64,000 nucleotides of DNA from NCBI RefSeq assembly GCF_000014285.2, contig NC_008343.2, forward strand, positions 1,948,501 through 2,012,500, given 5' to 3'. The notes beneath the pieces are model-generated. The model searched no databases. It saw only the letters and a list, made by a program, of their open reading frames with translations, and was not told the origin of the DNA. Source of the stretch: Granulibacter bethesdensis CGDNIH1. GTDB taxonomy: Bacteria > Pseudomonadota > Alphaproteobacteria > Acetobacterales > Acetobacteraceae. The position numbers and the translations under genes were made by a program. Within the stretch, counting starts at the first letter, position 1. Every line of letters begins with the position of its first letter. Positions 37,391-45,917 of this stretch are shown in pieces.

Positions 37391-37986
37391 CAATCAGCCG
37401 CCTGTTGCTGCCTCTTTTCCTGTGCTGTCTCCTGATCGGGGTCATCTTCAAACTGGCTTTTGCACCAGAGGCATCCCACGTGGGAGCCGAACCGGGCACT
37501 GTTGCCCCAAAAACCACCGCTGCCACCCCGCCCCTTCCCGCCTTTACGTCGGAGGAAGCAGTCAAAGTCATTCTTGCACGGCCCCTGTTCGCACCACGGC
37601 GACGCCCGCTGCCAAGTTCAGAAACGGGTCATATCAATTTGCCTCGCCTGACCGGCATTATCACCGGCCCAGGTGACCGCAAGGCGATTTTCGCGGGAGA
37701 ACCTCACTCCATCGCCATCAGCGCAGGCGGGAGCATCGAAGGCTATACAGTGACCAGCATCGAAGCAGGAACAGTCACGCTGAGTGGGCCGGTGGGAACC
37801 ATGACATTACACCCGCAGCGTGCCGCCGATAACGCGGTCACCACTCCCTCCCAAAGCACCACGACCGCCCCGCAATCCTCCGGGTCGAACCAACCCCTTA
37901 CGTCACAACCGGATGAACAGCCATCCCCAGCCATCATCGATGAGATGCGACGGCGATTACTCGGAACCCAGCGGACAGGAGAGTGA
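37387..37986 (+). CDS. type II secretion GspN/GspC-like protein
   Basis: A 199-residue protein with one N-terminal transmembrane helix (about 6-26) and a periplasmic region containing SEEAVKVILARPLFAPRRRPLP, the 'RPLF..RRP' motif of GspC/GspN-like HR regions, then a small beta domain (LPRLTGIITGPGDRKAIF to GPVGTMTLHP) and a Thr/Ser/Gln/Pro-rich tail. No separate gspC is in the locus, so this protein probably supplies the GspC-type link between inner-membrane platform and secretin. It overlaps gspM by ATGA and ends the coupled chain E-F-H-I-J-L-M-N. Confidence 0.72.
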   Translation: MTISRLLLPLFLCCLLIGVIFKLAFAPEASHVGAEPGTVAPKTTAATPPLPAFTSEEAVKVILARPLFAPRRRPLPSSETGHINLPRLTGIITGPGDRKAIFAGEPHSIAISAGGSIEGYTVTSIEAGTVTLSGPVGTMTLHPQRAADNAVTTPSQSTTTAPQSSGSNQPLTSQPDEQPSPAIIDEMRRRLLGTQRTGE

Positions 37987-38157
37987 AAACTGCAGATTTT
38001 ATACAGCGAGGAACGCCAGGGAATAGGATTTTAAAAAATTTTATTGAAAATCCAAAAGAAAAATTTTACGGTTTCATTCAGAAAATTCACATTTTTTATT
38101 TCAATCATTAATAGCTCAAAATATTAATGACGAAATAATTTTATATGGCTGTATCAC
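37987..38157. other. AT-rich intergenic region before the PI-PLC-like gene
   Basis: A 171-bp stretch, from about 38028 on very rich in A and T (long runs of A and T), in sharp contrast with the GC-rich operon on both sides. It probably carries the promoter of the PI-PLC-like gene and may bind nucleoid proteins. No clear stem-loop terminator was found for the preceding operon. Confidence 0.5.
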
Positions 38158-39822
38158 ATGCACAATGATCCTCGTATCCCCACATCAATAACAAAACGTA
38201 ATCTGCTCAAAGGCATCGCCGGTGGAACAGCAGCTTCTGTGGCCGGGCTGGCCATCGCTGAAGAAGCCGACGCATGGAGCTTTACCAGCTGGCTCAGATC
38301 CATTTTTTATCCCACCTATACTGTCAATGCCCAGATCACGACTTTTCTGGATTCCGCCCTGTCTGCAGCATTCCGCACCATCGGCGTGAATGCAGGAACA
38401 CAAAATTATACCGTTCAAAATCCTGGGGTATTCGATAGCCGTACCGCTCAGCTTAGCGTAACGGGACTGACCGCTGCTTTTCAGACAAAATCGGTCAACT
38501 GGTTCGCACAGATTGCAGGCAACCAGATCAAGCGCAGCAATACCGAAATCGCTCCGTTCGGGGATCGCCTGAGCAGCACCGATCTGGGATCCATGCTGGC
38601 CTCCCAGCGGTCAATCACAGGCGGCAATTTCAGCCTCAGCTACGGTTTTTACAATGCGGCAATCAGCGACACGATCCTGAACGCATTCGACGGAGGCGTT
38701 TCCCCCCCTGCATGCAGCGATCTATCGCATGCATATCAGTTCTACATGTATCTGACGGATCGTTATAATACGTGGATGGGGGATCTGGTAAACGCCACAC
38801 CCCGGCTTGCTTCACAGCCTTTCGGTGTATTCGTGCTGCCGGGTGCTCATGATGCCGGCATGAATGGGATGCCGCGTCTTGGCGATCTGTTCGCCAATAA
38901 CCGTCGCCTGGATGCTCTGCTGAATTCTCTGCTGAATAATATTTCTCCGGTTGGTCGCCAATTGCTAAGCCTTGGAGGCACCGGGTTCCTGCGCGCACTG
39001 CCCCAAAGCACCCTGTCCCGTGTGATCCGCAATCTGGCCGTGACTCAAAAAGATGATACGGCCACAATGCTGAATCTGGGGATCCGGTATTTCGATTTCC
39101 GCCCCGGTTATATTTTTCCGGCAGGTGCGTCAGAACAGGCACTTGGCCTGTTTCACCAACATAACATGATCCCAGGCGGTTCCTATACTACCTTCCTGGC
39201 AGATGTTTTGAACTGGTTGAAAGCCAACCCCTCTGAAATCGTAGTCCTGCACATCAATTCACAGGGTCTTTACAACGATGCCATGATCCCTTCACAGGGC
39301 ACGCTGGATTCCGCACTGTCTTCCGCACTGTCGCAATATGGGGCGGGGATCAAGAGCGGTGATAAAACTGCGTTCGGCTCTTCCTATGCTTCCCTGATCT
39401 CAGCCAACAAACGCCTGATCGTATTGTATCAAAGCGGCTCCTACCGAACCGTCACTCGATATGATTCCTACAGCGATGGTGCTTATGGGACCACCTGCCC
39501 TGCCTCTATTTTGGGTGCGCTCAACAATATGAATGCTGGCGGACAGTCCAGTGCGGATTACACCGTGCTGCAGCTTCAAGGTACCGCCACCAACACGAAA
39601 TCAGGCGCAGCCGCAGCTATTCTGGGAGATGGAGATGCCTCCTCACCACTGCTAGCCACCAAGCCCGTGTTTGATGCTGCAACGATCCCCTGGGTCCGGG
39701 GCGTAGCGGGCGGTCGTTTCCTGCCGCGCCAGCCGCTCGTGCTGCTGAATGACTTCGCTGACAACGCGATGACATCCACTGCTATTGCCGTTACCCGTCA
39801 GCGCAGTTCCTCTGTCGCATGA
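38158..39822 (+). CDS. exported PI-PLC-X-like phosphodiesterase, probable T2SS cargo
   Basis: A 554-residue protein. The N-terminus TKRNLLKGIAGGTAASVAGLAIAEEADA looks like a Tat signal with Lys-Arg in place of twin Arg. The C-terminal 350 residues have PI-PLC X-domain features: FVLPGAHDAGMNG (first catalytic His), NLGIRYFDFRPGY (Asp/Arg of the active site), LFHQHNMIPGGSYTTFLADVLNWLKANPSEIVVLHIN (second His region). The first 200 residues are unassigned. It sits between the gsp chain and gspD, with AT-rich flanks. A folded Tat-exported enzyme encoded inside a type II secretion locus is a natural secretion substrate; this is inference. Possible substrates are phosphoinositides or other phosphodiesters. 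Confidence 0.78.
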   Translation: MHNDPRIPTSITKRNLLKGIAGGTAASVAGLAIAEEADAWSFTSWLRSIFYPTYTVNAQITTFLDSALSAAFRTIGVNAGTQNYTVQNPGVFDSRTAQLSVTGLTAAFQTKSVNWFAQIAGNQIKRSNTEIAPFGDRLSSTDLGSMLASQRSITGGNFSLSYGFYNAAISDTILNAFDGGVSPPACSDLSHAYQFYMYLTDRYNTWMGDLVNATPRLASQPFGVFVLPGAHDAGMNGMPRLGDLFANNRRLDALLNSLLNNISPVGRQLLSLGGTGFLRALPQSTLSRVIRNLAVTQKDDTATMLNLGIRYFDFRPGYIFPAGASEQALGLFHQHNMIPGGSYTTFLADVLNWLKANPSEIVVLHINSQGLYNDAMIPSQGTLDSALSSALSQYGAGIKSGDKTAFGSSYASLISANKRLIVLYQSGSYRTVTRYDSYSDGAYGTTCPASILGALNNMNAGGQSSADYTVLQLQGTATNTKSGAAAAILGDGDASSPLLATKPVFDAATIPWVRGVAGGRFLPRQPLVLLNDFADNAMTSTAIAVTRQRSSSVA

Positions 39823-40035
39823 TAGCGTCCTGATGATCCTCAGCTTATAACGTGTGCTTTTTATAGTGGAGGCCGGACCTTGCAAGGCAGTAAAAGTGAC
39901 TTGCTTACCCGGTTCTCCACTGATAAAGCCGCACGTCATATCCATGACCACCTTGATATCCTATCTTGAGGCAGTGGCGGTTTTCTCTGACGGATTACCA
40001 TAAACCGGCCCCTGAAACGGCTTGCCGGAATATTC

Positions 40036-42375
40036 ATGACACCCACGGGTAAACACGTTTTCTCACGGGCCTTTTCCTTTTCGGCTGCTGTATCCTTGCA
40101 GTCCCTTTGCCTGTGCATGCCTGTCTTCTTGGCAAGTTGCGGAAAAGACGAACCGCCGCAACTGGAACCCTTGCCACCTCTGACCCGCGATGCTGGCATT
40201 GCCGCAAGACAGGTTAATACCACCCTGGCACCCAGCCTTCCGCCACACGGGCAGATCAGCTATGGACGGGTTCCGATCCAGTCCGGCACAGCGTCAGGCA
40301 GCCATATGGCAGAGGCCGGTGGCAACAACATAACTCTCAATTTCACGGATACCGATATCCGTGATGTCAGCGCCCAGATTTTGGGCGGCCTGCTCAAGGT
40401 AAACTATACTATCGACCCATCCGTGCATGGCACGGCGACTTTTCATACATCCCAGCCGCTCAGTGCTACGGCCCTCCTGCCGACGCTTCAGGTTCTGCTG
40501 AACCAGAACGGAGCGGCGGTCGTACAGACAGAAGGGCTGTATCGTGTTCTGCCCATCGGTGCCGCTGCGGGCATCACAGCCTCCGCTGGACAAAATGGTG
40601 AAGCGATTCTGAATGGCGGGGCCACCATCGTACCGCTACGCTACGCCTCGGCCGAGCAACTGGCCAAAACATTACAGCCTTATGCACAGAATGGCGCGAA
40701 AATCGCAGCCGATGCCGGGCGAAATGCCGTGCTGGTTTCCGGCGATCCACAGGCGCGGGAAGTCATGATCGGACTGATCCAGGCTTTTGATGTGGATATG
40801 CTGGCCGGACAGTCCTTTGCACTTTTCCCCGCCGATGCCGGAGGGGCCAAGGAATACGCACAGGCTCTTCAGACCGCCGCCTCCAGTCAGCAGGGAGGCG
40901 CACTGGCCGGCGTAGTACGGATATTGCCGATGGACCGGATCAATGCCGTTCTGGCCGTCGCCCGCAGTGCAAGACAGATCGAGGATTTGCGACGGATCGA
41001 TACGATGGTCGGGCAAAGGCGGCGGCAATCAACCCGAAGCTGGCATGTCTATTACCTTCAAAATGGCCGCAGCAACGATGTCGCCTATGTCCTGCAACAA
41101 GCCTTCACGCCGGGGCGCGTGACTGCCCAGCCAACACCACGCAACACCACACGTCCCGCGGGCCAGTCACAATCCTCCGCCGCACAGGGAGGGGCCGGTG
41201 GAATCAATGGCGGCATGACAGGAGGAACCTCCTCCATGACCCCCGGCGGCAATGGCGGATTACCGCAGGCCGGCAATACGGGAGATGCCTCACAACCACA
41301 ATCGGGCAGCAGCAACCCCCTGCTCGGCTCCCTGACCGGTGCGGGCGGTGGCTCTGCCGGCAATATGGATGATGCGGGTACCGATCCTAATACACTGCGC
41401 ATCGTGCCGAATACGCAGAATAATGCCGTTCTGATCTTCGCAACGGAAAGCGAGTATGGCCCGATTGAGACCATGCTCCGTAAAATCGACATTCTGCCAC
41501 TTCAGGTGCGGATTGACGCTATCATTGCCGAAGTCGCGCTGAACGATACCCTGCGATATGGTACACAATTCTTTTTCCGTGAAGGTGGCCTCAACAGCGC
41601 CATGCAAACCGCGGCAGCGACAGCCGCGACGGCCAGTACTGGCGGTCTTCTTGCCGCGGCGATACCGGGATTTTCCAACGGCTTCCTGCTGACCGGCAGC
41701 AGCAGCTCCCAGTTGGCCATGACGCTGCTGCAATCCGTCACCAAGGTGCAGGTTCTCTCCTCGCCGGAGCTGATGGTGCTGGATAACGAACCTGCAAGGC
41801 TTCAGGTAGGAGCGCTGGTACCTTATCTGACAGCCCAGTCACAGGCGACAATCGGGCAATCAGCCATCATCAACGCGGTCAGCTATCAGCAAACCGGCGT
41901 GATCCTGAACGTAACGCCCCGCGTCAATAACAGCGGTCTGGTCACGCTCGATATTTCACAGGAAGTCAGCGATGTTGATACCAGTATCAACACTAACGGC
42001 ATTTCCTCCCCCGCTTTCCAGCAGCGTAGCGTACAGTCCCGCGTCGTGGTGCAGGATGGACAGACTGTCGGGCTGGCCGGGTTGATCCGCGATAATAACT
42101 CCCGCGCCAATGGCGGTGTGCCGTTCCTGAAAGACGTGCCGGTACTCGGTAGTGTGTTCGGGCAGCAGAATAATAATCGTAGCCGCACCGAACTTCTGAT
42201 TCTGGTCACGCCCCATGTCATTCATGACCAGCGGGATGCGCGTGCCCTGACCGAAGATCTGAGGCAGAATCTGCGTGATGCCGCCCTTGTCCCGCAGGAG
42301 CTGAATCATCTGCGCCCTACCGGCTCCGCCGATCCGAACCGCCATGTAAGACACTCGCTGGGGCTGGAACGCTGA
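40036..42375 (+). CDS. gspD: type II secretion secretin GspD
   Basis: Outer-membrane secretin pore of 779 residues. The signal ends in a lipobox-like LASC-GK (about residue 35), so it may be a lipoprotein. N0 and N1-N3 domains follow (NITLNFTDTDIRDVSAQILGGLLKVNYTIDP; ATIVPLRYASAEQLAKTLQPYAQ; NGRSNDVAYVLQQAF). A Gly/Ser/Gln-rich loop interrupts N3 (about 375-450). The C-terminal secretin domain has VLSSPELMVLDNEPARLQVG, VILNVTPRVNNSGLVTLDISQEVS, VQDGQTVGLAGLIRDN, VPFLKDVPVLGSVFG and TELLILVTPHVI. Its TGA stop overlaps the inferred CTG start of gspK. Confidence 0.95.
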   Translation: MTPTGKHVFSRAFSFSAAVSLQSLCLCMPVFLASCGKDEPPQLEPLPPLTRDAGIAARQVNTTLAPSLPPHGQISYGRVPIQSGTASGSHMAEAGGNNITLNFTDTDIRDVSAQILGGLLKVNYTIDPSVHGTATFHTSQPLSATALLPTLQVLLNQNGAAVVQTEGLYRVLPIGAAAGITASAGQNGEAILNGGATIVPLRYASAEQLAKTLQPYAQNGAKIAADAGRNAVLVSGDPQAREVMIGLIQAFDVDMLAGQSFALFPADAGGAKEYAQALQTAASSQQGGALAGVVRILPMDRINAVLAVARSARQIEDLRRIDTMVGQRRRQSTRSWHVYYLQNGRSNDVAYVLQQAFTPGRVTAQPTPRNTTRPAGQSQSSAAQGGAGGINGGMTGGTSSMTPGGNGGLPQAGNTGDASQPQSGSSNPLLGSLTGAGGGSAGNMDDAGTDPNTLRIVPNTQNNAVLIFATESEYGPIETMLRKIDILPLQVRIDAIIAEVALNDTLRYGTQFFFREGGLNSAMQTAAATAATASTGGLLAAAIPGFSNGFLLTGSSSSQLAMTLLQSVTKVQVLSSPELMVLDNEPARLQVGALVPYLTAQSQATIGQSAIINAVSYQQTGVILNVTPRVNNSGLVTLDISQEVSDVDTSINTNGISSPAFQQRSVQSRVVVQDGQTVGLAGLIRDNNSRANGGVPFLKDVPVLGSVFGQQNNNRSRTELLILVTPHVIHDQRDARALTEDLRQNLRDAALVPQELNHLRPTGSADPNRHVRHSLGLER

Positions 42376-43271
42376 AGCGGCCGCGAAAAGATCGGACAGC
42401 AACTGGCCTGACCAGATCAGGCCGCGATCGTGGCTTTGCATTGCTGATTGTGCTGTGGGGCATTGTGCCGCTGACGATCATCAGCAGCCGTATTGTTGCC
42501 ACCGGGCAAAGTGAATTGAGACTCTCTACGGCTCTGGTCGCCGCGGAACAGGCCGATGCGGAAGCAGATGGGGCCGTGCAGGACGCCATTTTTCGTCTTG
42601 CAGCCGGTCAATGGCCGATCAAGGCGGCCCTTTATCGTTGGGCACTAGCGGATGCTCAGGCCGTTATCCGGATCGAACCAGAAAAAGATAAAATAAACCC
42701 TAACACGGCCTCCGTGCTCGCCCTGCAATATCTGATGGAGGCAACAGGGATAAGGTCGGCCACGGCAGCGATGGTGGCCCGCAATATCGTGCTCTGGCGC
42801 ACTCCCCCTGCCCTGATGACAACGGAGGAACAGGCGGATCTGGCCCGGCTTGCTACCTCCAGCACAATGGAGGCCGTAGCGGGTCACTATTTCACGTCAC
42901 TGGATGGCCTGTTGTCATTACCTGGAATGACTCCTGCCCTGCTGGACCGATTGCGCCCCCATCTGTCTCTCTATCAGCCTGATATACCGGATACCGGGGC
43001 TTCTGATCCGCTGGTTATGCATGCACTGCTCCGTGCCACGAAGGTGGATGGGATCAGGCTGCCATCAGCCTCCAGTCCCGCCGATATACGCAGCAGTGAT
43101 CATATCGCCGTGACTGTCGCAGTACTGATTATCCGGAAAGCAGATGGTCGGGAGGCCGCCGCGCGCGTGGCAACAGTGCAGCTGAATCCGGACAAAGGCA
43201 TCGTCACGATGCTGGACTGGCGCCGGGTGCCCTTATCCCGCGCCGCCGAAAGGGTTGTTAAAGGGCGCTGA
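42372..43271 (+). CDS. gspK: type II secretion minor pseudopilin GspK (CTG start)
   Basis: A 299-residue protein if translation starts at CTG 42372, which overlaps the gspD stop as CTGA. This gives leader KRPRKDRTATGLTRSGRDRG ahead of FALLIVLWGIVPLTII, the GspK prepilin motif (GspK lacks Glu at +5). Starting at the later TTG (42441) would delete the leader and cleavage site, and no ATG, GTG or TTG exists in frame nearby upstream. The rest has the GspK-type INPNTAS motif, VARNIVLWR and the LDGLLSLPGMTPALLDRLRPHLSLY helix-hairpin. GspK forms the tip complex with GspI and GspJ. Confidence 0.85.
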   Translation: MKRPRKDRTATGLTRSGRDRGFALLIVLWGIVPLTIISSRIVATGQSELRLSTALVAAEQADAEADGAVQDAIFRLAAGQWPIKAALYRWALADAQAVIRIEPEKDKINPNTASVLALQYLMEATGIRSATAAMVARNIVLWRTPPALMTTEEQADLARLATSSTMEAVAGHYFTSLDGLLSLPGMTPALLDRLRPHLSLYQPDIPDTGASDPLVMHALLRATKVDGIRLPSASSPADIRSSDHIAVTVAVLIIRKADGREAAARVATVQLNPDKGIVTMLDWRRVPLSRAAERVVKGR

Positions 43272-43305
43272 AGCACAAGCCGGGGATCTGCCCCTGAATG
43301 TCTTG

Positions 43306-43818
43306 TCATTCGTTGCAGATCATGCCGGGCGCAGGAACATCGCCCGACACATTCTTCTCACCACGAGAGCACAGATCATACGGCATTTCCTCCCGCGCTG
43401 AAGGTGACCGATACAGGAATGGATGATTCCAGGGGTCCTGTGGCAATCTGCGATCCTTAAGATAGGGGCCATTCCACGCATCGGCATCCGCGGCCGGCCG
43501 ATTGACAAGAGCACCCAGGCCGTCGGACGTCGAAGGATAGCTGCCCATATCCAGCCTGTAGAGATCAAGGACTGAGCCAATGCGTTGCACGGCCTGCCTT
43601 GCCACAGACTGGCGTGCGCCTCCCAGTTGGCGCAACACGGCCGGAGCAGCCAATCCCACCAGAATTCCCAGAATGGCGATGACAACCAGCATCTCGATCA
43701 GGGTAAAACCCGCATCCGCAGAAGAACGGGCCTGAAATTGACCACTCTGGCTCCAAGGAAACAGGCGAAACCGCATTCCAGCTATTACGAATGTAAACTG
43801 ATTGCGTTTAGCTGTCAT
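43306..43818 (-). CDS. gspG: type II secretion major pseudopilin GspG
   Basis: Main subunit of the pseudopilus, 170 residues. It has a long 36-residue leader, motif AGFTLIEMLVVIAILGILVGLAAP (Glu at +5) and the T2SG C-terminal region with DLYRLDMGSYPSTSDGLGALVNRP, WNGPYLKDRRLPQDPWNHPFLYRSP (calcium-loop region) and YDLCSRGEKN. GGAGG lies nine bases before the ATG. Unlike usual gsp operons it lies on the opposite strand, convergent with gspK (35-bp gap) and divergent from the transglycosylase-like gene, so it has its own promoter. Confidence 0.93.
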   Translation of the reverse strand: MTAKRNQFTFVIAGMRFRLFPWSQSGQFQARSSADAGFTLIEMLVVIAILGILVGLAAPAVLRQLGGARQSVARQAVQRIGSVLDLYRLDMGSYPSTSDGLGALVNRPAADADAWNGPYLKDRRLPQDPWNHPFLYRSPSAREEMPYDLCSRGEKNVSGDVPAPGMICNE

Positions 43819-43871
43819 ATGATGTTTCCTCCCTCATCTTCACAGGATACTCCACCAAAGATCAACCTGAC

Positions 43872-44276
43872 GTGAGCATACCCTATATTGCCTGTATGGC
43901 ATCGACTGCATCTTACTACCACCTTCCGCCCCGTGTACTGCCATCAATTCAGGCGGTGGAAAAAGGGGCGGTCGGAGTTGTGCATCGCAATGCGAACGGG
44001 ACAGAAGATCTCGGTCTGATGCAGATCAATACCAGTTGGATAGAGCCGATTGCCCATTTTACCGGTCTTTCCGTTCAGGCCACACGGGTCAGGCTGCTGA
44101 TGGATCCCTGTTTCAATATCGCAGCGGCAGGAGCCATCCTCCGAGATCATCTGAATGCATCAGGCGGAAATATGATGATGGCGATCGGCAATTATCACTC
44201 CCGCACACCGATCCATCATTTTTCATATCGCCGTAAGGTACAGAACGCGGCATCCCGGTTATTCATAGGCCCATGA
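43872..44276 (+). CDS. lytic-transglycosylase-like (SLT) small protein
   Basis: A 134-residue protein from a GTG at 43872, with PPRVLPSIQAVEKGAVGVVHRNANGTEDLGLMQINTSWI, matching the transglycosylase SLT core: catalytic Glu in the 'VEKG' (usually ESGG) and the G-L-M-Q-I-N motif. PCFNIAAAGAILRDHL and the AIGNYHSRTP motif complete the fold (the VirB1-like minimal size). No clear signal peptide is present. It is next to gspG and overlaps the receptor-like gene by ATGA. It may open peptidoglycan for the secretion machine. Confidence 0.82.
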   Translation: MSIPYIACMASTASYYHLPPRVLPSIQAVEKGAVGVVHRNANGTEDLGLMQINTSWIEPIAHFTGLSVQATRVRLLMDPCFNIAAAGAILRDHLNASGGNMMMAIGNYHSRTPIHHFSYRRKVQNAASRLFIGP

Positions 44277-45427
44277 CACCGTTTTTTTCTAACGCTTTCA
44301 GACGCCCTCTCCGTTCTGTGTTTAGGCTCTGTTTCCTTCTGTTCTCCATACTGGCTCAGGCAGGCTTGATGGGAGTCGTCCTCCCTCCTGCCCATGCTAT
44401 GGCAGCGGATAAAAATACCGCCGAGCATGGTGTAATCAATGCAGGCTATTTTATCGATCCGCCTTTCGTGCTGCCGCATCAGAAGAATGATCATCCGGCC
44501 GGGCTGGCCATTGATCTATGGGACAAGACGTCACAGATGCAGGGCTGGATCACCCATTATCACCGCTATGAAACGATAGCCGATCTTCTCTCCGCTCTTG
44601 AGCGCGGGGAGATCGATGTCGGTACGGTCGGCCTGACAATCAGCAGCCAGCGTATGGAGAAAGTGATCTTCAGCCAGCCCTGGTTTCAGACCGGGCTGCG
44701 GATGATGATCGTCAAACACAATAGTACCGGCCTTTCCAGACTTCTGAGCGAACTGGCTGCTTCCGGCCATCTGCGTAACTATTTGTTGATTTTTCTGGCG
44801 ATCCTGGTGGCGACACTGATCACAGCCATCATGCACCGGCATGTGTTGAAGGATTCATCACCCCACTGGAGTTCCTCTCTGTCGGGCGCCTTCTATGATA
44901 TGATGGCGATGCTGACCGGCAATCAAACGTCCGGCACCGTGCCAGAGCGAGCCGGTGCACGGATCATTGCCGCCATCTGGCTGCTCTGTGGCGTTGGCAT
45001 TGTGGCCTATGTCACATCCAGCATTACCAGCGTGATGACGGCTTCAGAAATCAATCAGCGCGTGGACAATATCACTGAACTAGGCCATCGCCCGGTCAGT
45101 GCGATGAAAGGCAGCATCGCCATGACTTTTGCCTTGGATACCGGCCTGAACGTTCACGGATATACGCTCCTGTCCGATGCTGTAGATGAACTGATCCAGG
45201 GCAAAACATCCGCCATTCTGGGAGATGCATCACAGCTCGATTATTATATCCAACAGAACCCCACCCAATCACTGATCGTAACAGGCGCTACACTACGTCC
45301 GGAAAATCTCGGCTTCGTCATGCGGCCCGGTTTCCCTATGCGTTATCAGATCGACAGGACCATTCTCAAGTTGCAGGAAGAAAAAATCCTGTCCCAGATG
45401 GAGTCTGCCTATTTTTCACATCGATAA
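44273..45427 (+). CDS. prokaryotic ionotropic-glutamate-receptor-like channel (S1-M1-P-M2-S2)
   Basis: A 384-residue inner-membrane protein. It has a signal peptide (residues 1-45, ending AHA), first half of a SBP_bac_3-type ligand domain (INAGYFIDPPFV, GLAIDLWDKTS, GEIDVGTVGLTISSQRMEKVIFSQPW), helix M1 (about 168-188, NYLLIFLAILVATLITAI), a pore-loop-like segment (SGAFYDMMAMLTGNQTSG), helix M2 (RIIAAIWLLCGVGIVAYVTSSI, then TSVMTA, like the SYTANLAAFLT of eukaryotic receptors), and the second ligand half (MKGSIAMTFA to the end). This is the bilobed-receptor-with-pore layout of GluR0. The pore loop lacks GYG, so potassium selectivity is doubtful. It overlaps the transglycosylase-like gene. Confidence 0.78.
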   Translation: MTPFFSNAFRRPLRSVFRLCFLLFSILAQAGLMGVVLPPAHAMAADKNTAEHGVINAGYFIDPPFVLPHQKNDHPAGLAIDLWDKTSQMQGWITHYHRYETIADLLSALERGEIDVGTVGLTISSQRMEKVIFSQPWFQTGLRMMIVKHNSTGLSRLLSELAASGHLRNYLLIFLAILVATLITAIMHRHVLKDSSPHWSSSLSGAFYDMMAMLTGNQTSGTVPERAGARIIAAIWLLCGVGIVAYVTSSITSVMTASEINQRVDNITELGHRPVSAMKGSIAMTFALDTGLNVHGYTLLSDAVDELIQGKTSAILGDASQLDYYIQQNPTQSLIVTGATLRPENLGFVMRPGFPMRYQIDRTILKLQEEKILSQMESAYFSHR

Positions 45428-45524
45428 AAACGACTAACGCAGCCGAGCACCTTTATATTGCCGAACATACGCTGGTTGGGCAGTCAAGGAGGGCAAGCGT
45501 TTATCAATCCTGTCGGAGAACATT

Positions 45525-45566
45525 ATGAAAATCATCATTTCCAATAACGGAGTGCGCACGATGTAG
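45525..45566 (+). CDS. possible 13-residue leader peptide
   Basis: A tiny frame MKIIISNNGVRTM ending in TAG, with a good GGAG ribosome-binding site seven bases before the ATG. It ends 43 bp before the start of the 84-residue gene. Complementary blocks (CGGAGT within it and ACTCCG at about 45583) could form a stem. This could be a translated leader or chance; no family is known. Confidence 0.25.
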   Translation: MKIIISNNGVRTM

Positions 45567-45609
45567 GTACGCTCGGAAATGACTCCGTGCGTCATGGAGG
45601 GAAACTCCC

Positions 45610-45864
45610 ATGTCTCGCACCTATCATCACAGCCTGAAGTATGGTCGTAATCATCGATGGGCCAATCGCCTGGATCGCTGTGGGTATGGAGGATCACGTG
45701 ATGCCTCTGAATCTCCCAACTGGTACAGCCATCTGCATGATATCTGCCCGGCTCGTCGTAAAGACAAGGCCATTGGCCGTCTCATTACCAGAGGTTCCAT
45801 TGATCCTGTTGAGGCTGTTTTTTCTTACACCGGAACCAGAAGGCCACATAAATATTATTGGTAA
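45610..45864 (+). CDS. small basic hypothetical protein (84 aa)
   Basis: An 84-residue, Arg/His/Tyr-rich protein beginning MSRTYHHSLKYGRNHRWANR, with SPNWYSHLHDICPARRKDKAIGRLI and ending RPHKYYW. A strong GGAGGG ribosome-binding site sits eight bases before the ATG. There is no signal peptide or transmembrane segment. The basic 'RTYHH' start resembles small accessory proteins I associate with phage-like or plasmid-like DNA, but I cannot name a family. It lies in the gap between the secretion locus and the accessory region. Confidence 0.6.
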   Translation: MSRTYHHSLKYGRNHRWANRLDRCGYGGSRDASESPNWYSHLHDICPARRKDKAIGRLITRGSIDPVEAVFSYTGTRRPHKYYW

Positions 45865-45917
45865 GCACTGATACGTCAGCGATTTCTGCCGCGTATTTTG
45901 CTTGAACGCATGTACAG

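Noticed and set aside
45434-45697. Minus-strand open frame of 87 codons opposite the 84-residue gene
   Set aside because: No ribosome-binding site, while the plus-strand gene has a strong one.
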